A stretch of 64,000 nucleotides of DNA from PALSA-1006 sp041660815 (GCA_041660815.1 JBAZVN010000001.1:248001-312000), one strand, 5' to 3'; shown: positions 50,448 to 60,403, numbered from the stretch's first letter. Translations and numbers: made by a program. The notes: generated by a model not told the origin, from the sequence alone.

Positions 50448-50631
50448 GCATTATTTCGTTTCACCTTTTAACAAAGTAAATCTTTCCCCGCTGTTTTATC
50501 AAAAACGCTGCGACGCCTCACAAGCGGCATCAAGCCTTGATTTCATTTGGGTAAACCCCTTATGTTCCTTGCCCCGCGCACCCTGATCAATTAAACTGCG
50601 CGCCTGATTTTTCGCGGCTTGGTAAAAAATT

Positions 50632-51549
50632 ATGGTTAGGCAACGCACTTTAAAAACACTCGTACAGGCAACCGGCGTTGGGCTTCACACCGGCGAAAAA
50701 GTGTATTTAACGTTGCGACCCGCGCCAGCCGATAGCGGCATCGTATTTCGCCGCGTGGACCTTCCCCGCCCGGTGGATATTCGTGTGGATGCCTATGCCG
50801 TAAACGATACCCGGCTGTCCACCTGTCTCGAATTCAAAGGCACCCGGGTGGCAACCGTGGAACATCTAATGTCCGCCTTAGCCGGCTTGGGAATTGACAA
50901 CCTGATTGTCGAACTCAGCAGCCCGGAATTGCCGATTATGGATGGCAGCGCCGGAACGTTTGTCTTCTTAATTCAATCAGCCGGAATTGCCGAGCAATCC
51001 GTGCCCAAGAAATTTATTCGCATAAAGAAAAGCATCGAGGTTAAAGAGGGTGATAAATGGGTGCGCTTCGATCCTTTTAATGGCTATAAATTAAATTTCA
51101 CCATCAACTTCTCGCATCCGGTTTTTGCAAATACCAAACAGACCGTCAGCCTTGATCTGGGTAAAGACTCCTATATCAAAGAAATTAGCCGCGCGCGTAC
51201 CTTCGGTTTTATGCAGGATGTGGAATACATGCGTTCGCAGGGTTTGGCGCTGGGCGGCAATCTGGATAATGCCATTGTGATGGATGAATACCGCGTGATT
51301 AATCCCGACGGTCTGCGCTTCGATGATGAATTTGTTAAGCATAAAGTGTTGGATGCCGTCGGAGATTTGTACATGCTGGGCCATCCGCTCATCGGCGCAT
51401 TCTCCGGCTTTAAGTCCGGACATGCGCTCAACAACGCACTCATTCGCGCCCTCCTGGCGGATGAAGATGCTTGGGAATTTGTTACTTTCGACAATCCGCA
51501 GGACGCACCGGATTATCTGCAATTGCAACTTCAACCCGTGAATACTTAA
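50632..51549 (+). CDS. lpxC: UDP-3-O-acyl-GlcNAc deacetylase
   Basis: 305 residues. VQATGVGLHTGEKVYLTLRP, zinc His in VEHLMSALAGLGIDN, IMDGSAGTF, zinc HKVLDAVGDL and catalytic His in GFKSGHALNNALI. Commits UDP-acyl-GlcNAc to lipid A. Standard end of the betaproteobacterial dcw row but with its own upstream gap. Confidence 0.98.
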   Translation: MVRQRTLKTLVQATGVGLHTGEKVYLTLRPAPADSGIVFRRVDLPRPVDIRVDAYAVNDTRLSTCLEFKGTRVATVEHLMSALAGLGIDNLIVELSSPELPIMDGSAGTFVFLIQSAGIAEQSVPKKFIRIKKSIEVKEGDKWVRFDPFNGYKLNFTINFSHPVFANTKQTVSLDLGKDSYIKEISRARTFGFMQDVEYMRSQGLALGGNLDNAIVMDEYRVINPDGLRFDDEFVKHKVLDAVGDLYMLGHPLIGAFSGFKSGHALNNALIRALLADEDAWEFVTFDNPQDAPDYLQLQLQPVNT

Positions 51550-51557
51550 GCATAAAC

Positions 51558-51758
51558 ATGCTGATATTGCGAATTCTGCTCATTTTGTCAGCCCTCACCA
51601 TCGTCCTGTCGGGCGGCCTGTATCTCTTCACCCGCAATCCCCGTTATCTGCGTTTCGCCTGGCAAGTCGTGCGCTTGATCGCGCTTGTATTGCTGGTATT
51701 TGGCGTGCTGTTTTTGCTGGAACGCTATATATTGATCGGCTGGAAAATATTGCCCTAA
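51558..51758 (+). CDS. Small two-helix membrane protein
   Basis: 66 residues from ATG 51558: two hydrophobic helices (ILLILSALTIVLSGGLYLFT and LIALVLLVFGVLFLLERYIL) with a basic loop NPRYLRFAW. Conserved-looking small gene 8 bases after lpxC. Function unknown. Confidence 0.65.
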   Translation: MLILRILLILSALTIVLSGGLYLFTRNPRYLRFAWQVVRLIALVLLVFGVLFLLERYILIGWKILP

Positions 51759-51855
51759 GCGGTAAATACCCCACAGCCAACCCGGCTTAAAACTACGCTA
51801 CGTAGCCTATCTTGCTTGCTGTAAAATGCGCGCCTTCTTAAATCAAACACGCACT

Positions 51856-52527
51856 ATGACAATTTCAGAAATCCAACTTATCGCCATGCTGGAACTTCAA
51901 GACAGCATGAACGCCAAAGTAAACCCCGAATGGGTGGCAGCAAACAACGACTGGTATCGGGCAATTCAGGTGGAAGGCGTTGAAGCAATAGAACATCACG
52001 GCTGGAAATGGTGGAAAAAGCAGGACTGTGACTTGGCCCAACTCTGAATGGAACTGGTCGACATTTGGCACTTCATCCTTTCTGCGGCCATTCAACTTAA
52101 ACATGGAAACATTGCACTGAGCAAAATGGAAATGCAAGCCGAGCTTCACTTGCGTCAAAAATCGGTGCAATTTGACAATCAATACTACGTACTCTCCCAG
52201 CTAACTTTGCTGGAAAAGCTAGACCTCATGGTCGGATTGGCTGCCGCCAAACGCAGCAGTCTGGCCTTATTTGAATCGGTACTGCATGACTGCGAAATGG
52301 AGTGGAATGACCTATTCAAACAGTACGTGGGCAAAAACGTACTCAACGTATTTCGCCAGGACCATGGCTACAAAGCGGGCACCTACATCAAAATTTGGAA
52401 TGGTCGGGAGGATAACGAACATCTGGTTGAAGTATTGGAAGGCGCCGATTTGGAATCGGCCAATGTGCGCGATGATCTCTACGACGCACTTAAGTCCCGA
52501 TATGTGCTGATATTAGAAGGGCAGTAA
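51856..52527 (+). pseudogene. dut: All-alpha dimeric dUTPase gene split by an in-frame TGA
   Basis: Both halves are in one frame. The first (from ATG 51856) reads IAMLELQDSMNAKVNPEWVA, WYRAIQVEGVEAIEHHGWKW, WKKQ; TGA at 52045-52047; then at once ATG and ELVDIWHFILSAAIQLKHGN and a 159-codon C-terminal part. This is the PF08761-type dUTP pyrophosphatase (MazG-related). The first metal pair (VEGVE, E-x-x-E) precedes the stop and the second (MELVD, E-x-x-D) follows it, so neither half alone has a full site. The ATG abutting the TGA could allow re-initiation. Rest of the frame is undamaged. Nonsense mutation, sequence error, readthrough or complementing halves remain possible. Confidence 0.8.
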
Positions 52528-52535
52528 CCGAGCCA

Positions 52536-52811
52536 ATGTATCAAAAATTTATCACTCATTCCAACAGCAAACCGTCCGGTTTGCTGGCTAGGATTTTCAA
52601 AACAATCGTTGCCTTAATTCTGATTAGTTTGGTGGTGATTCTCGCCACCGTTCTCTTTGTCTACCTTGCTATCGCCGCGCTATTAATATTCGGCTATTGG
52701 CGCTGGAAAACACGAAATCTGCGAAAGAATATGCCTGAACAAACCCGGCAAAAAGACACAACTCAGGAAGGCGAAATCATCGAGGGTGAAGTCATTCGCC
52801 GGAGCGAATAG
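52536..52811 (+). CDS. Small membrane protein with acidic tail
   Basis: 91 residues: a basic start, a long hydrophobic stretch (FKTIVALILISLVVILATVL and FVYLAIAALLIFGYW, probably two helices), then a charged tail ending GEIIEGEVIRRSE. It starts 8 bases after the dUTPase stop. No function recognised. Confidence 0.6.
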   Translation: MYQKFITHSNSKPSGLLARIFKTIVALILISLVVILATVLFVYLAIAALLIFGYWRWKTRNLRKNMPEQTRQKDTTQEGEIIEGEVIRRSE

Positions 52812-52889
52812 GCAGAGCTTAGCAATGCCAAGGCTCCCGCCGACGCCTCGAACACTTCTTACAACATATTGATTTAAATGGTATTTATT

Positions 52890-52973
52890 GGTGCCCTGGA
52901 GATGACTCGAACATCCACGCCTCGCGGCGCCAGAACCTAAATCTGGTGCGTCTACCAATTCCGCCACCAGGGC
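52890..52973 (-). tRNA. tRNA-Leu (anticodon UAG)
   Basis: Reading the minus strand: acceptor GCCCTGG, D-arm GTGGCGGAATTGGTAGACGC, anticodon stem CCAGA with loop TTTAGGT (anticodon TAG), variable arm of the long class II type, T-arm with GTTCGAGTC, acceptor partner CCAGGGC and an encoded ACCA end. Decodes CUA and other CUN codons. Confidence 0.95.
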
Positions 52974-53017
52974 ATTCCAAACAGATTCGCAATTAGAACA
53001 AACCGCGAAGGGCGCGC

Positions 53018-53023
53018 ATTATA
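53018..53023 (-). promoter_or_regulatory. -10 box of the tRNA-Leu gene
   Basis: On the minus strand TATAAT (53023-53018) lies 45 bases before the mature tRNA, followed by GCGCGCCC, a GC-rich discriminator typical of stringently controlled stable RNA. No strong -35 is visible. Confidence 0.5.
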
Positions 53024-53035
53024 ACCGAGCGCGCT

Positions 53036-54031
53036 TTAGCCGCCAGAAATTTTTACCACCGCTCGCCCGCGCATCTTGCCATGGATTATTTTATCAAACA
53101 ATTCAGGAAGTTGAGAAAACTCCGCGATCGTCACAATTTCTAAAATTTGCCTTGGAAAAAGATCATCCGCCAATTTTCGCCAGATCTTTTTACGCAAAGA
53201 CATTGCCGTAGCGGCGGAATCAATCCCCAGCAATTTAACCCCGCGCAGAATGAAAGGAAACACGCTGGTGTGAAGCTCAACGCCGCCCGCGTTACCAAAA
53301 CTGGCAACCGCACCGTTGGGTTGCATACCGCGCAACAACCAAGCCAAAGTATCGCCACCCGCGCTATCCAGCGCGCCCGCCCACTGTGCTTTTTCCAGCG
53401 CGCGCTGGCCGCCAAAATCAATCCCGCTGCGCGCCAATATCTCACTCGCGCCAATTGATTTTAGATAGTCATGCGCGCTGTCTTTACCCGTCATGGCGAC
53501 AACGTGATAACCCAGTTGCGACAACATATTCACCGCCAGCGAGCCTACCCCGCCGCTCGCACCGGTGACAATGACTTTACCTTTTTCCGGAGAAAGTTCA
53601 TTTTGCTGCAAACGATAAATGGCCAGCGCTGCGGTAAATCCCGCAGTCCCCAGCGCCATCGCCTCAAACAAACTCAAACCGCTCGGTAAGGGAACTACCC
53701 AGGCAGCAGGAACGCGCACAAATTCGGCGTAACCACCGTCATGCGCCACCCCCATGTCATAACCGGTTACCAGCACTTCATCCCCGGCTTTAAAACTCGC
53801 ATCGGACGAACTGACCACCACACCCGCCACATCCACTCCCCCGACACAGGGAAAGCGACGAATGATTTTGCCAGCACCGGTCGCGGCCAGCGCATCTTTG
53901 TAGTTCACACTGGAATAGCGGGCTTGAATAACTACCTCGCCGGGAGACAAATCATCCAGCGACAGTTCAACAAAACGCCCGGCAGACTTGCCGGTTTCGT
54001 CGAAGATGCGATAGGCGTGGAAACTATTCAT
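53036..54031 (-). CDS. acuI: AcuI/YhdH-type NADPH oxidoreductase
   Basis: 331 residues of the zinc-free MDR family: RYSSVNYKDALAATGAGKII, PCVGGVDVAGVV, AMALGTAGFTAALAIYRL and VIVTGASGGVGSLAVNMLSQ (NADPH site). E. coli YhdH and Rhodobacter AcuI reduce acryloyl-CoA. Its ATG directly abuts the sucB stop, the place usually held by lpd in related genomes. Confidence 0.9.
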   Translation of the reverse strand: MNSFHAYRIFDETGKSAGRFVELSLDDLSPGEVVIQARYSSVNYKDALAATGAGKIIRRFPCVGGVDVAGVVVSSSDASFKAGDEVLVTGYDMGVAHDGGYAEFVRVPAAWVVPLPSGLSLFEAMALGTAGFTAALAIYRLQQNELSPEKGKVIVTGASGGVGSLAVNMLSQLGYHVVAMTGKDSAHDYLKSIGASEILARSGIDFGGQRALEKAQWAGALDSAGGDTLAWLLRGMQPNGAVASFGNAGGVELHTSVFPFILRGVKLLGIDSAATAMSLRKKIWRKLADDLFPRQILEIVTIAEFSQLPELFDKIIHGKMRGRAVVKISGG

Positions 54032-55198
54032 TTAGATATCCAGCAGCACACGCCCCGGAAATTCCAGCGCTTCTTTTATAGTCGCCAAAAACTGCACCGC
54101 TTCGCGTCCGTCAATAATGCGGTGATCGTAAGACAGCGCCAAATAGTTGATCGGGCGAATAACGATTTGGCCATTTTCCACAACGGCACGGTCTTTGGTG
54201 GCGTGAATCCCCAAAATTGCGGCTTGCGGGGGATTGATAATCGGCGTGGACAACATGGAACCAAATACGCCGCCGTTGGAAATTGAAAAGGTCCCGCCGG
54301 TTAACTCTTCCATGCTGAGCTTGCCGACTTTGGCGCGCGCGCCAAAATCCACAATGCGCTTTTCAATATCTGAAAAAGATAGTTTATCCGCGTCGCGAAT
54401 GATGGGCACCACCAAACCGCGCTCGCTGCCGATCGCCACGCCGATATCAAAATAACCGTGATAGATGACATCCGTGCCATCTACCGAGGCATTCACGATG
54501 GGGAATTTCTGCAAAGCCAATACTGCCGCTTTTACAAAGAACGAGGAGAAGCCCAACTTTACGCCATGCTTTTTCTCGAACGCGTCTTTGTAATGATTGC
54601 GCAAATCCATCACGGGTTGCATATTTACTTCATTGAAGGTGGTCAGAATCGCTGCATTCTGTTGCGATTGCAGCAACCGTTCGGCGATGCGCTGCCGGAT
54701 GCGCGTCATCGGCACGCGCTGCTCCGGACGATGACCGGAGGGTGCGACTATGGGCGCTTCGGCCTCTTGATTCGCTACCGGGGCTGCGGATTGCACCGCA
54801 CTCAGCACGTCATCCTTGGTCACCAGACCGTGCTTGCCACTGCCTTGCAAGCTTGCGGCGTCCACATCCAGAGCGTGCGCCAACTTGCGCGCGGAAGGCG
54901 TCGCAGCGGGGGCATTTTCTGTTTTTGCTACAGCTGCAGGCGCTGCCTGTGCGAGCACTTGCGTATCAATCTGCGCAATAATTTCTTCGCTGGCCACTTT
55001 CGCGCCGTCAGCCTTGATAATTTTGGTCAGCACACCGCTTTTGACGGCGGGCAATTCCAATACAACCTTGTCGGTTTCAATGTCGATCAGATTCTCACCC
55101 TCGCTCACCGCCTCACCCACTTTTTTATGCCAGGTGAGCAGCGTAGCTTCGGAAACGGATTCGGAAAGTTGCGGAACTTTGACTTCAATGATGCTCAT
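54032..55198 (-). CDS. sucB: 2-Oxoglutarate dehydrogenase E2 (succinyltransferase)
   Basis: 388 residues: one lipoyl domain (EGENLIDIETDKVVLELPA, lipoyl-Lys in DK), E1/E3-binding domain (PSARKLAHALDVDAASLQGS, GKHGLVTKDDVL) and catalytic domain with TFNEVNMQPVMDLR and active SYDHRIIDGREAVQFL. It transfers succinyl to CoA. Overlaps sucA by 14 bases. Confidence 0.97.
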   Translation of the reverse strand: MSIIEVKVPQLSESVSEATLLTWHKKVGEAVSEGENLIDIETDKVVLELPAVKSGVLTKIIKADGAKVASEEIIAQIDTQVLAQAAPAAVAKTENAPAATPSARKLAHALDVDAASLQGSGKHGLVTKDDVLSAVQSAAPVANQEAEAPIVAPSGHRPEQRVPMTRIRQRIAERLLQSQQNAAILTTFNEVNMQPVMDLRNHYKDAFEKKHGVKLGFSSFFVKAAVLALQKFPIVNASVDGTDVIYHGYFDIGVAIGSERGLVVPIIRDADKLSFSDIEKRIVDFGARAKVGKLSMEELTGGTFSISNGGVFGSMLSTPIINPPQAAILGIHATKDRAVVENGQIVIRPINYLALSYDHRIIDGREAVQFLATIKEALEFPGRVLLDI

Positions 55199-58067
55199 GT
55201 TTATTCACTCCTGGTTTGTTCTTCACATCAAGATCGGGACGGAAGGCCGCATCGATCACCGCTTTCTGTTGTTCGTTATGCACGGCAAGATAGCCCGCTG
55301 CGGGCGATGCCGACGAGGGACGCAAGGCGTATCCCAACTTCATACCGGCGCGCATGTGACGCAATAGATAATGCTGAATGCGATGCCACGCCCCTTGATT
55401 GCCCGGCTCTTCCTGGCACCACAGCACTTCGCTTGCATTGGGATACGCCGCGAGTTGCGCGGCAAAATCGATATGCGGGAAAGGATAAAGTTGCTCGATG
55501 CGGATAATAGCCATTTCAGTGATGCCGCGTTCGCGGCGGGCTTTCAGCAAGTCGTAATAGACCTTGCCGCTACACGCGATGATGCGGCGCACCGGCGATT
55601 CACTCCCCGCCTCGATAAGTTCTACATCCACCTCGCCGATCACCGCCTTAAAACCGCCTTGCTCAAAATCAGTCAACGGCGATGCCGCATCCTTACTGCG
55701 CAACAAACTCTTGGGTGTGAACACGATGAGTGGTTTACGCAACGGACGCAACATTTGGCGACGCAACAGATGAAAAATCTGCGCTGAATTGGACGGTATG
55801 CAGACTTGGATATTGTAATCGGCGCACAGCTGGAGATAGCGCTCGATGCGCCCCGAAGAGTGTTCCGGGCCCTGGCCTTCGAAGCCGTGCGGCAACAACA
55901 TGGTCAGTCCGCACAAACGGCCCCACTTGGCTTCACCCGAGGTGATAAATTGGTCGATAACGACCTGCGCACCATTGGCAAAATCACCGAACTGGCCTTC
56001 CCAGATCGTCAAGGTATCCGGCTCGGCAGTAGCGTAACCATATTCAAAACCCAGCACCGCCTCTTCCGACAGGATTGAATCAATGACGATAAAATCCGCC
56101 TGATCCGGCGCAATATTTTGCAGCGGAATGTGATTGCCTGTATCCCATACCACGCGATTTTGATCGTGCAAAACTGCATGGCGGTGAAAGAAGGTACCGC
56201 GTCCGCAATCCTCACCGGATAAACGCACCGGATAACCTTCCGTGACCAGACTGGCATAGGCCAGATTTTCCGCCATTCCCCAATCCAAAGGTAATTCGCA
56301 TTTACCCATCGCAATTCGATCCGCGATAATTTTTTCGACGCGCGAATGAAGTTTAAAGTTTTCGGGAATTGTAGTCAGACGCCCGGATAACTCCTGTAAG
56401 CGGGCACGGGATAAACTGGTATCTATGGGCATATTCCACGAAACATCACCCGTGTATTTTGCCCAACTTACGGCATGCTCATGCCTGGTTTTACTCAGCG
56501 CAGACTGCAAGGGATCGCGCCCCTCATCCATGGCGCGACGATACTCGGCAATCATTACTTCCGGCTCACTGGCCTGCAGCACACCTTGATCAACCAGACG
56601 TTTTGCGTACACCGCACGGGTGCCTGGATGTTGATTAATATATCGATACATAAAGGGTTGCGTAACCAGCGGCTCATCCTGTTCGTTGTGCCCCAACTTG
56701 CGGAAGCACACCATGTCGATCACCACATCTTTGGCAAACTGCATACGGTAATCCAGCGCCAATTCGGTAATCAACAACACGGCTTCCGGATCATCCGCGT
56801 TGACATGAAAGATTGGCGCATCCACCATTTTGGCAACGTCGGTGCAATACAATGAAGAACGCGTATCACGCGCATCGGAGGTTGTAAAACCAATTTGATT
56901 ATTAATGACAATGTGTACCGTACCGCCGGTGCGGTAGCCGCGTGTTTGCGACAGATTAAAGGTTTCCTGATTGACCCCCTGCCCGCCAAACGCGGCGTCT
57001 CCGTGCAGCAACACCGGCATAACCTGCTTGCCATTATGATCCTTGCGCCGATGTTGGCGCGCGCGCACCGAACCTTCCACGACCGGATTCACAATCTCCA
57101 GATGTGAAGGATTAAACGCCAAGGTCACATGCATCGTTCCGCCCGGCGTGGCGATATCGGATGAAAATCCCTGATGGTATTTCACATCACCCGAAGTTAA
57201 ATGCTCATGATGTATGCCCTGAAACTCTTCAAATAAAACTTGCGGCAATTTTCCCAGCGTATTCACCAGCACATTCAAGCGCCCGCGATGTGCCATGCCG
57301 ATAACCGTCTCTTTAACCCCCTGCTCACCGGCACGCTGCAACAGGTGATGCAACAAAGGAATGAGCGATTCGCCTCCTTCCAGAGAAAAACGTTTTTGAC
57401 CGACGTATTTGGTGTGTAAATAACGCTCCAAGCCTTCGGCGGCAGTGAGGCGTTCCAAAATACGTTTTTTGATATCGATCGAATAATTAGGCTCGCCGCC
57501 GGCACCTTCCAAGCGCGCCTGTATCCAGCGCTTTTGCGCCACATTGCTGATGTACATGTACTCTGCGCCAACGCTGCCGCAATAAATCCGGCGCAGGCGC
57601 TGCATGATTTCGCGCAGCGTCATGCGCGCACCGCCCACCAATGAACCGGTATTAAAAGTAGTATCGAGATCGGCCTCATCCAAGTTGTAATACGCCGGAT
57701 TTAGTTCGGCAATTTCCGGTTTGGCATGGCGATTCAGCGGATCTAGATTCGCAATACGCACCCCGAGGAAACGATGCGCATTAATTAGCTGCAAAACCGA
57801 CGCCTGCTTGCGCATCTCGTCGGTTTGTTCGGAAAGGGGTACATGACTGCCGGGCAACGCGGCAAAATTACGCTGAATAACACTGTGCGCCACGTCGGCT
57901 TTTTGATCTGCCGTCGCCAGACTGGAAAAGTACTCGCGCCACTCTGTCGATACACTGGCGGGACTACGCAAAAAATCCTCGTACAGCCCTTCGACAAACA
58001 CATTGTTGCCGCCGTACAACAGAGAGTTGCTTTGCATGGTTTGCCGGTAATTCATGTTTTCAGCCAT
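55185..58067 (-). CDS. sucA: 2-Oxoglutarate dehydrogenase E1
   Basis: 960 residues from ATG 58067 with AGGTAG upstream. VIGMAHRGRLNVLVNTLGK, HLTSGDVKYHQGFSSD, HGDAAFGGQGVNQETFNLSQ, thiamine-binding GHNEQDEP, LPHGFEGQGPEHSSGRIERY, QEEPGNQGAWHRIQHYL. Decarboxylates 2-oxoglutarate on thiamine diphosphate. Complete. Confidence 0.98.
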   Translation of the reverse strand: MAENMNYRQTMQSNSLLYGGNNVFVEGLYEDFLRSPASVSTEWREYFSSLATADQKADVAHSVIQRNFAALPGSHVPLSEQTDEMRKQASVLQLINAHRFLGVRIANLDPLNRHAKPEIAELNPAYYNLDEADLDTTFNTGSLVGGARMTLREIMQRLRRIYCGSVGAEYMYISNVAQKRWIQARLEGAGGEPNYSIDIKKRILERLTAAEGLERYLHTKYVGQKRFSLEGGESLIPLLHHLLQRAGEQGVKETVIGMAHRGRLNVLVNTLGKLPQVLFEEFQGIHHEHLTSGDVKYHQGFSSDIATPGGTMHVTLAFNPSHLEIVNPVVEGSVRARQHRRKDHNGKQVMPVLLHGDAAFGGQGVNQETFNLSQTRGYRTGGTVHIVINNQIGFTTSDARDTRSSLYCTDVAKMVDAPIFHVNADDPEAVLLITELALDYRMQFAKDVVIDMVCFRKLGHNEQDEPLVTQPFMYRYINQHPGTRAVYAKRLVDQGVLQASEPEVMIAEYRRAMDEGRDPLQSALSKTRHEHAVSWAKYTGDVSWNMPIDTSLSRARLQELSGRLTTIPENFKLHSRVEKIIADRIAMGKCELPLDWGMAENLAYASLVTEGYPVRLSGEDCGRGTFFHRHAVLHDQNRVVWDTGNHIPLQNIAPDQADFIVIDSILSEEAVLGFEYGYATAEPDTLTIWEGQFGDFANGAQVVIDQFITSGEAKWGRLCGLTMLLPHGFEGQGPEHSSGRIERYLQLCADYNIQVCIPSNSAQIFHLLRRQMLRPLRKPLIVFTPKSLLRSKDAASPLTDFEQGGFKAVIGEVDVELIEAGSESPVRRIIACSGKVYYDLLKARRERGITEMAIIRIEQLYPFPHIDFAAQLAAYPNASEVLWCQEEPGNQGAWHRIQHYLLRHMRAGMKLGYALRPSSASPAAGYLAVHNEQQKAVIDAAFRPDLDVKNKPGVNKHEHH

Positions 58068-58159
58068 ATTTTCTACCTAGACATTATTCCTTATTTAGAA
58101 AAACAAACTTCGCGCAACGCCGGAGAAAAAAATTTTCTGCAAAAATCTCATCACCAAAA

Positions 58160-59446
58160 TTACCGTGCATCCACGACCACAAAATCCCGCTTGGCTTCTC
58201 CCAAGTACAACTGCCTCGGCCTACCGATTTTCTGCTCGGAATCGGCAATCATTTCATTCCATTGCGACACCCAACCAATGGTGCGCGCTACGGCAAAAAT
58301 TACGGTAAACATATTCACGGGAATGCCAATGGCGCGCAATACGATGCCGGAGTAAAAATCCACATTCGGATAAAGTTTGCGCTCGATAAAATACGGGTCA
58401 CTCAAGGCCGTTTTCTCCAGGGCCATCGCCAACTCGAACAGTTTGTTATTTTCAAGCTTCAGTTCTTTAAGAACTTCATAACAGGTTTGACGCATCACGG
58501 CGGCGCGCGGGTCCATATTTTTATAAACACGGTGACCAAAACCCATGAGCTTATATTTTTTGTCTTTCACCCCCTGCACATATTCTTCCACGCGCGACAC
58601 ATCGCCAATTTCTTCCAGCATTTTTAACGCGGCTTCGTTGGCGCCACCGTGTGCCGGCCCCCACAGCGCGGCGATTCCCGAGGCCACACAGGCAAATGGA
58701 TTGGCGCCGCTTGATCCGGCCAGACGCACTGTGGAGGTCGATGCATTCTGTTCGTGGTCTGCGTGCAAAATAAAGATGCGTTCCAGAGCGTTCACCAGCA
58801 CCGGATTGGGCACATAATCCTCCGCCGGCGTGCCGAACATCATGTACAAAAAATTCTCAACAAAACTAAACTTGTTCTTGGGGTACATGAACGGCTCACC
58901 CACATTATATTTGTAGGCCATTGCCGCCAGGGTCGGCACCTTGGCCAGCAAACGATGCGCGGATATTTGGCGGTGTTGCGGATTCTTAATATCCAAAGAA
59001 TCGTGATAAAACGCAGACAACGCGCCAACCACACCGACCATTACTGCCATCGGGTGCGCATCGCGCCGGAAGCCGTTAAAAAATCGCGCCAATTGGTCGT
59101 GAACCATCGTATGGTGGGTGATCAGACTGCTAAATTCTTGCTTCTGCGTCGCACTTGGCAATTCGCCGTTCAGCAGCAGGTAACACACTTCCAGAAAATC
59201 GGATTTCTCCGCCAATTGCTCGATCGGATAGCCCCGGTAATATAACAATCCGATATCGCCGTCGATATAGGTAATTTTTGAAGAGCAGCTTGCCGTGGAA
59301 AAAAAAGCGGGGTCGTAGGTAAACAAGCCCAGCTTAACCAGATTATGCAAATCAATCACATCCGGACCCAGCGTACCCGACAAGATAGGCAGCTCAATAG
59401 TGCGCCCGTCATCCAAAGTCAGTGTTGCCACGCGTTTATTTTCCAT
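58160..59446 (-). CDS. gltA: Citrate synthase
   Basis: 428 residues, type II hexameric form: GYPIEQLAEKSDFLEVCYLL, active HADHEQNASTSTVRLAGSSG, GPAHGGANEAALKMLEEIG and GFGHRVYKNMDPRAAVMRQT. Entry enzyme of the TCA cycle; follows sdhE by 19 bases. Confidence 0.98.
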   Translation of the reverse strand: MENKRVATLTLDDGRTIELPILSGTLGPDVIDLHNLVKLGLFTYDPAFFSTASCSSKITYIDGDIGLLYYRGYPIEQLAEKSDFLEVCYLLLNGELPSATQKQEFSSLITHHTMVHDQLARFFNGFRRDAHPMAVMVGVVGALSAFYHDSLDIKNPQHRQISAHRLLAKVPTLAAMAYKYNVGEPFMYPKNKFSFVENFLYMMFGTPAEDYVPNPVLVNALERIFILHADHEQNASTSTVRLAGSSGANPFACVASGIAALWGPAHGGANEAALKMLEEIGDVSRVEEYVQGVKDKKYKLMGFGHRVYKNMDPRAAVMRQTCYEVLKELKLENNKLFELAMALEKTALSDPYFIERKLYPNVDFYSGIVLRAIGIPVNMFTVIFAVARTIGWVSQWNEMIADSEQKIGRPRQLYLGEAKRDFVVVDAR

Positions 59447-59465
59447 GTTTACTCACCTTTGCAAA

Positions 59466-59711
59466 TTAAGCTGCATTAATTAAATTCAACAAATTCTTTT
59501 GAGCCAAATCCTCACCGGACTCCTTGCCGGTAATTCTATCCCACAAGGTGGTGTCCGGCAGATCCAACAGCACATCAAATACTACTTTTTGCGACTCGTC
59601 CAAGGTTGCGTAATAACCTTCCACAAAGCGTCCCAGTACAATATCCAATTCCAACAAGCCGCGCCTGCAGCGCCAACGCAAACGCGCCATCTCTGCACTA
59701 TCGTTCGTCAT
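59466..59711 (-). CDS. sdhE: Succinate dehydrogenase FAD assembly factor
   Basis: 81 residues with RLRWRCRRGLLELDIVLGRF (the RGxxE motif) and the short helical fold. It helps attach FAD to SdhA. Overlaps sdhB by 4 bases. Confidence 0.95.
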   Translation of the reverse strand: MTNDSAEMARLRWRCRRGLLELDIVLGRFVEGYYATLDESQKVVFDVLLDLPDTTLWDRITGKESGEDLAQKNLLNLINAA

Positions 59712-60403
59712 ACGATGCGCTTTAACATCATGTCTTTAATTTTGCCGATCGCCTCGGTCGGATTGAGTTCCTTGGGACACACATCCACGCAATTCATGAT
59801 GGTATGGCAACGAAATAATCGGTATGGGTCTTCCAGGTTATCCAGACGCGCCGCCGTATCCTGATCGCGCGTATCGGCAATAAAACGGTAGGCCTGCAGC
59901 AATCCGGCCGGGCCGACGAATTTATCCGGATTCCACCAGAACGATGGGCAGGAGGTGGTACAGCAGCCGCACAAAATACATTCGTATAAACCATCCAATT
60001 CTTTGCGCTCCACCGGCGATTGCAAACGCTCCGTTTCCGGGGGCGGGTCATTGTTCACCAAATACGGTTTAATTGAATGATATTGCTTGAAGAATTGCGA
60101 CATATCCACGATCAAATCGCGGATCACCGGCAAGCCCGGCAGGGGACGAATCACGATGGGTTGTTTTAGCGAAGACAGCGGTGTAACACACGCCAAGCCG
60201 TTGCGCCCGTTGATATTCATCGCATCCGATCCGCACACTCCCTCGCGGCAGGACTTGCGAAAACCAATACTGTCGTCTTGTTCGCGCAACAGCATAAGCG
60301 TATCCAACAACATCGCATCGCCCGCTTCCAATTTAAGGTCGTATTCCTGCATATAGGGTGCAGCATCGGTATCGGGGTTGTAGCGGTAAATTTTAAATTT
60401 CAT
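59708..60403 (-). CDS. sdhB: Succinate dehydrogenase iron-sulfur subunit
   Basis: 231 residues. 2Fe-2S: CREGVCGSDAMNINGRNGLA then C; 4Fe-4S and 3Fe-4S: CILCGCCTTSCPSFWWN and CHTIMNCVDVCPKELNP. All cluster cysteines present. Passes electrons from SdhA FAD to quinone. Confidence 0.98.
   Translation of the reverse strand: MKFKIYRYNPDTDAAPYMQEYDLKLEAGDAMLLDTLMLLREQDDSIGFRKSCREGVCGSDAMNINGRNGLACVTPLSSLKQPIVIRPLPGLPVIRDLIVDMSQFFKQYHSIKPYLVNNDPPPETERLQSPVERKELDGLYECILCGCCTTSCPSFWWNPDKFVGPAGLLQAYRFIADTRDQDTAARLDNLEDPYRLFRCHTIMNCVDVCPKELNPTEAIGKIKDMMLKRIV

Noticed and set aside
52045..52047. TGA in the dUTPase gene as a selenocysteine codon
   Set aside because: The family has no Cys or Sec at this site, and no SECIS-like stem-loop is evident just downstream.
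54458..55507. A 349-codon plus-strand open frame opposite sucB and sucA
   Set aside because: Antisense to two certain enzymes, composition biased to His/Arg/Cys, no domain, no start signal.
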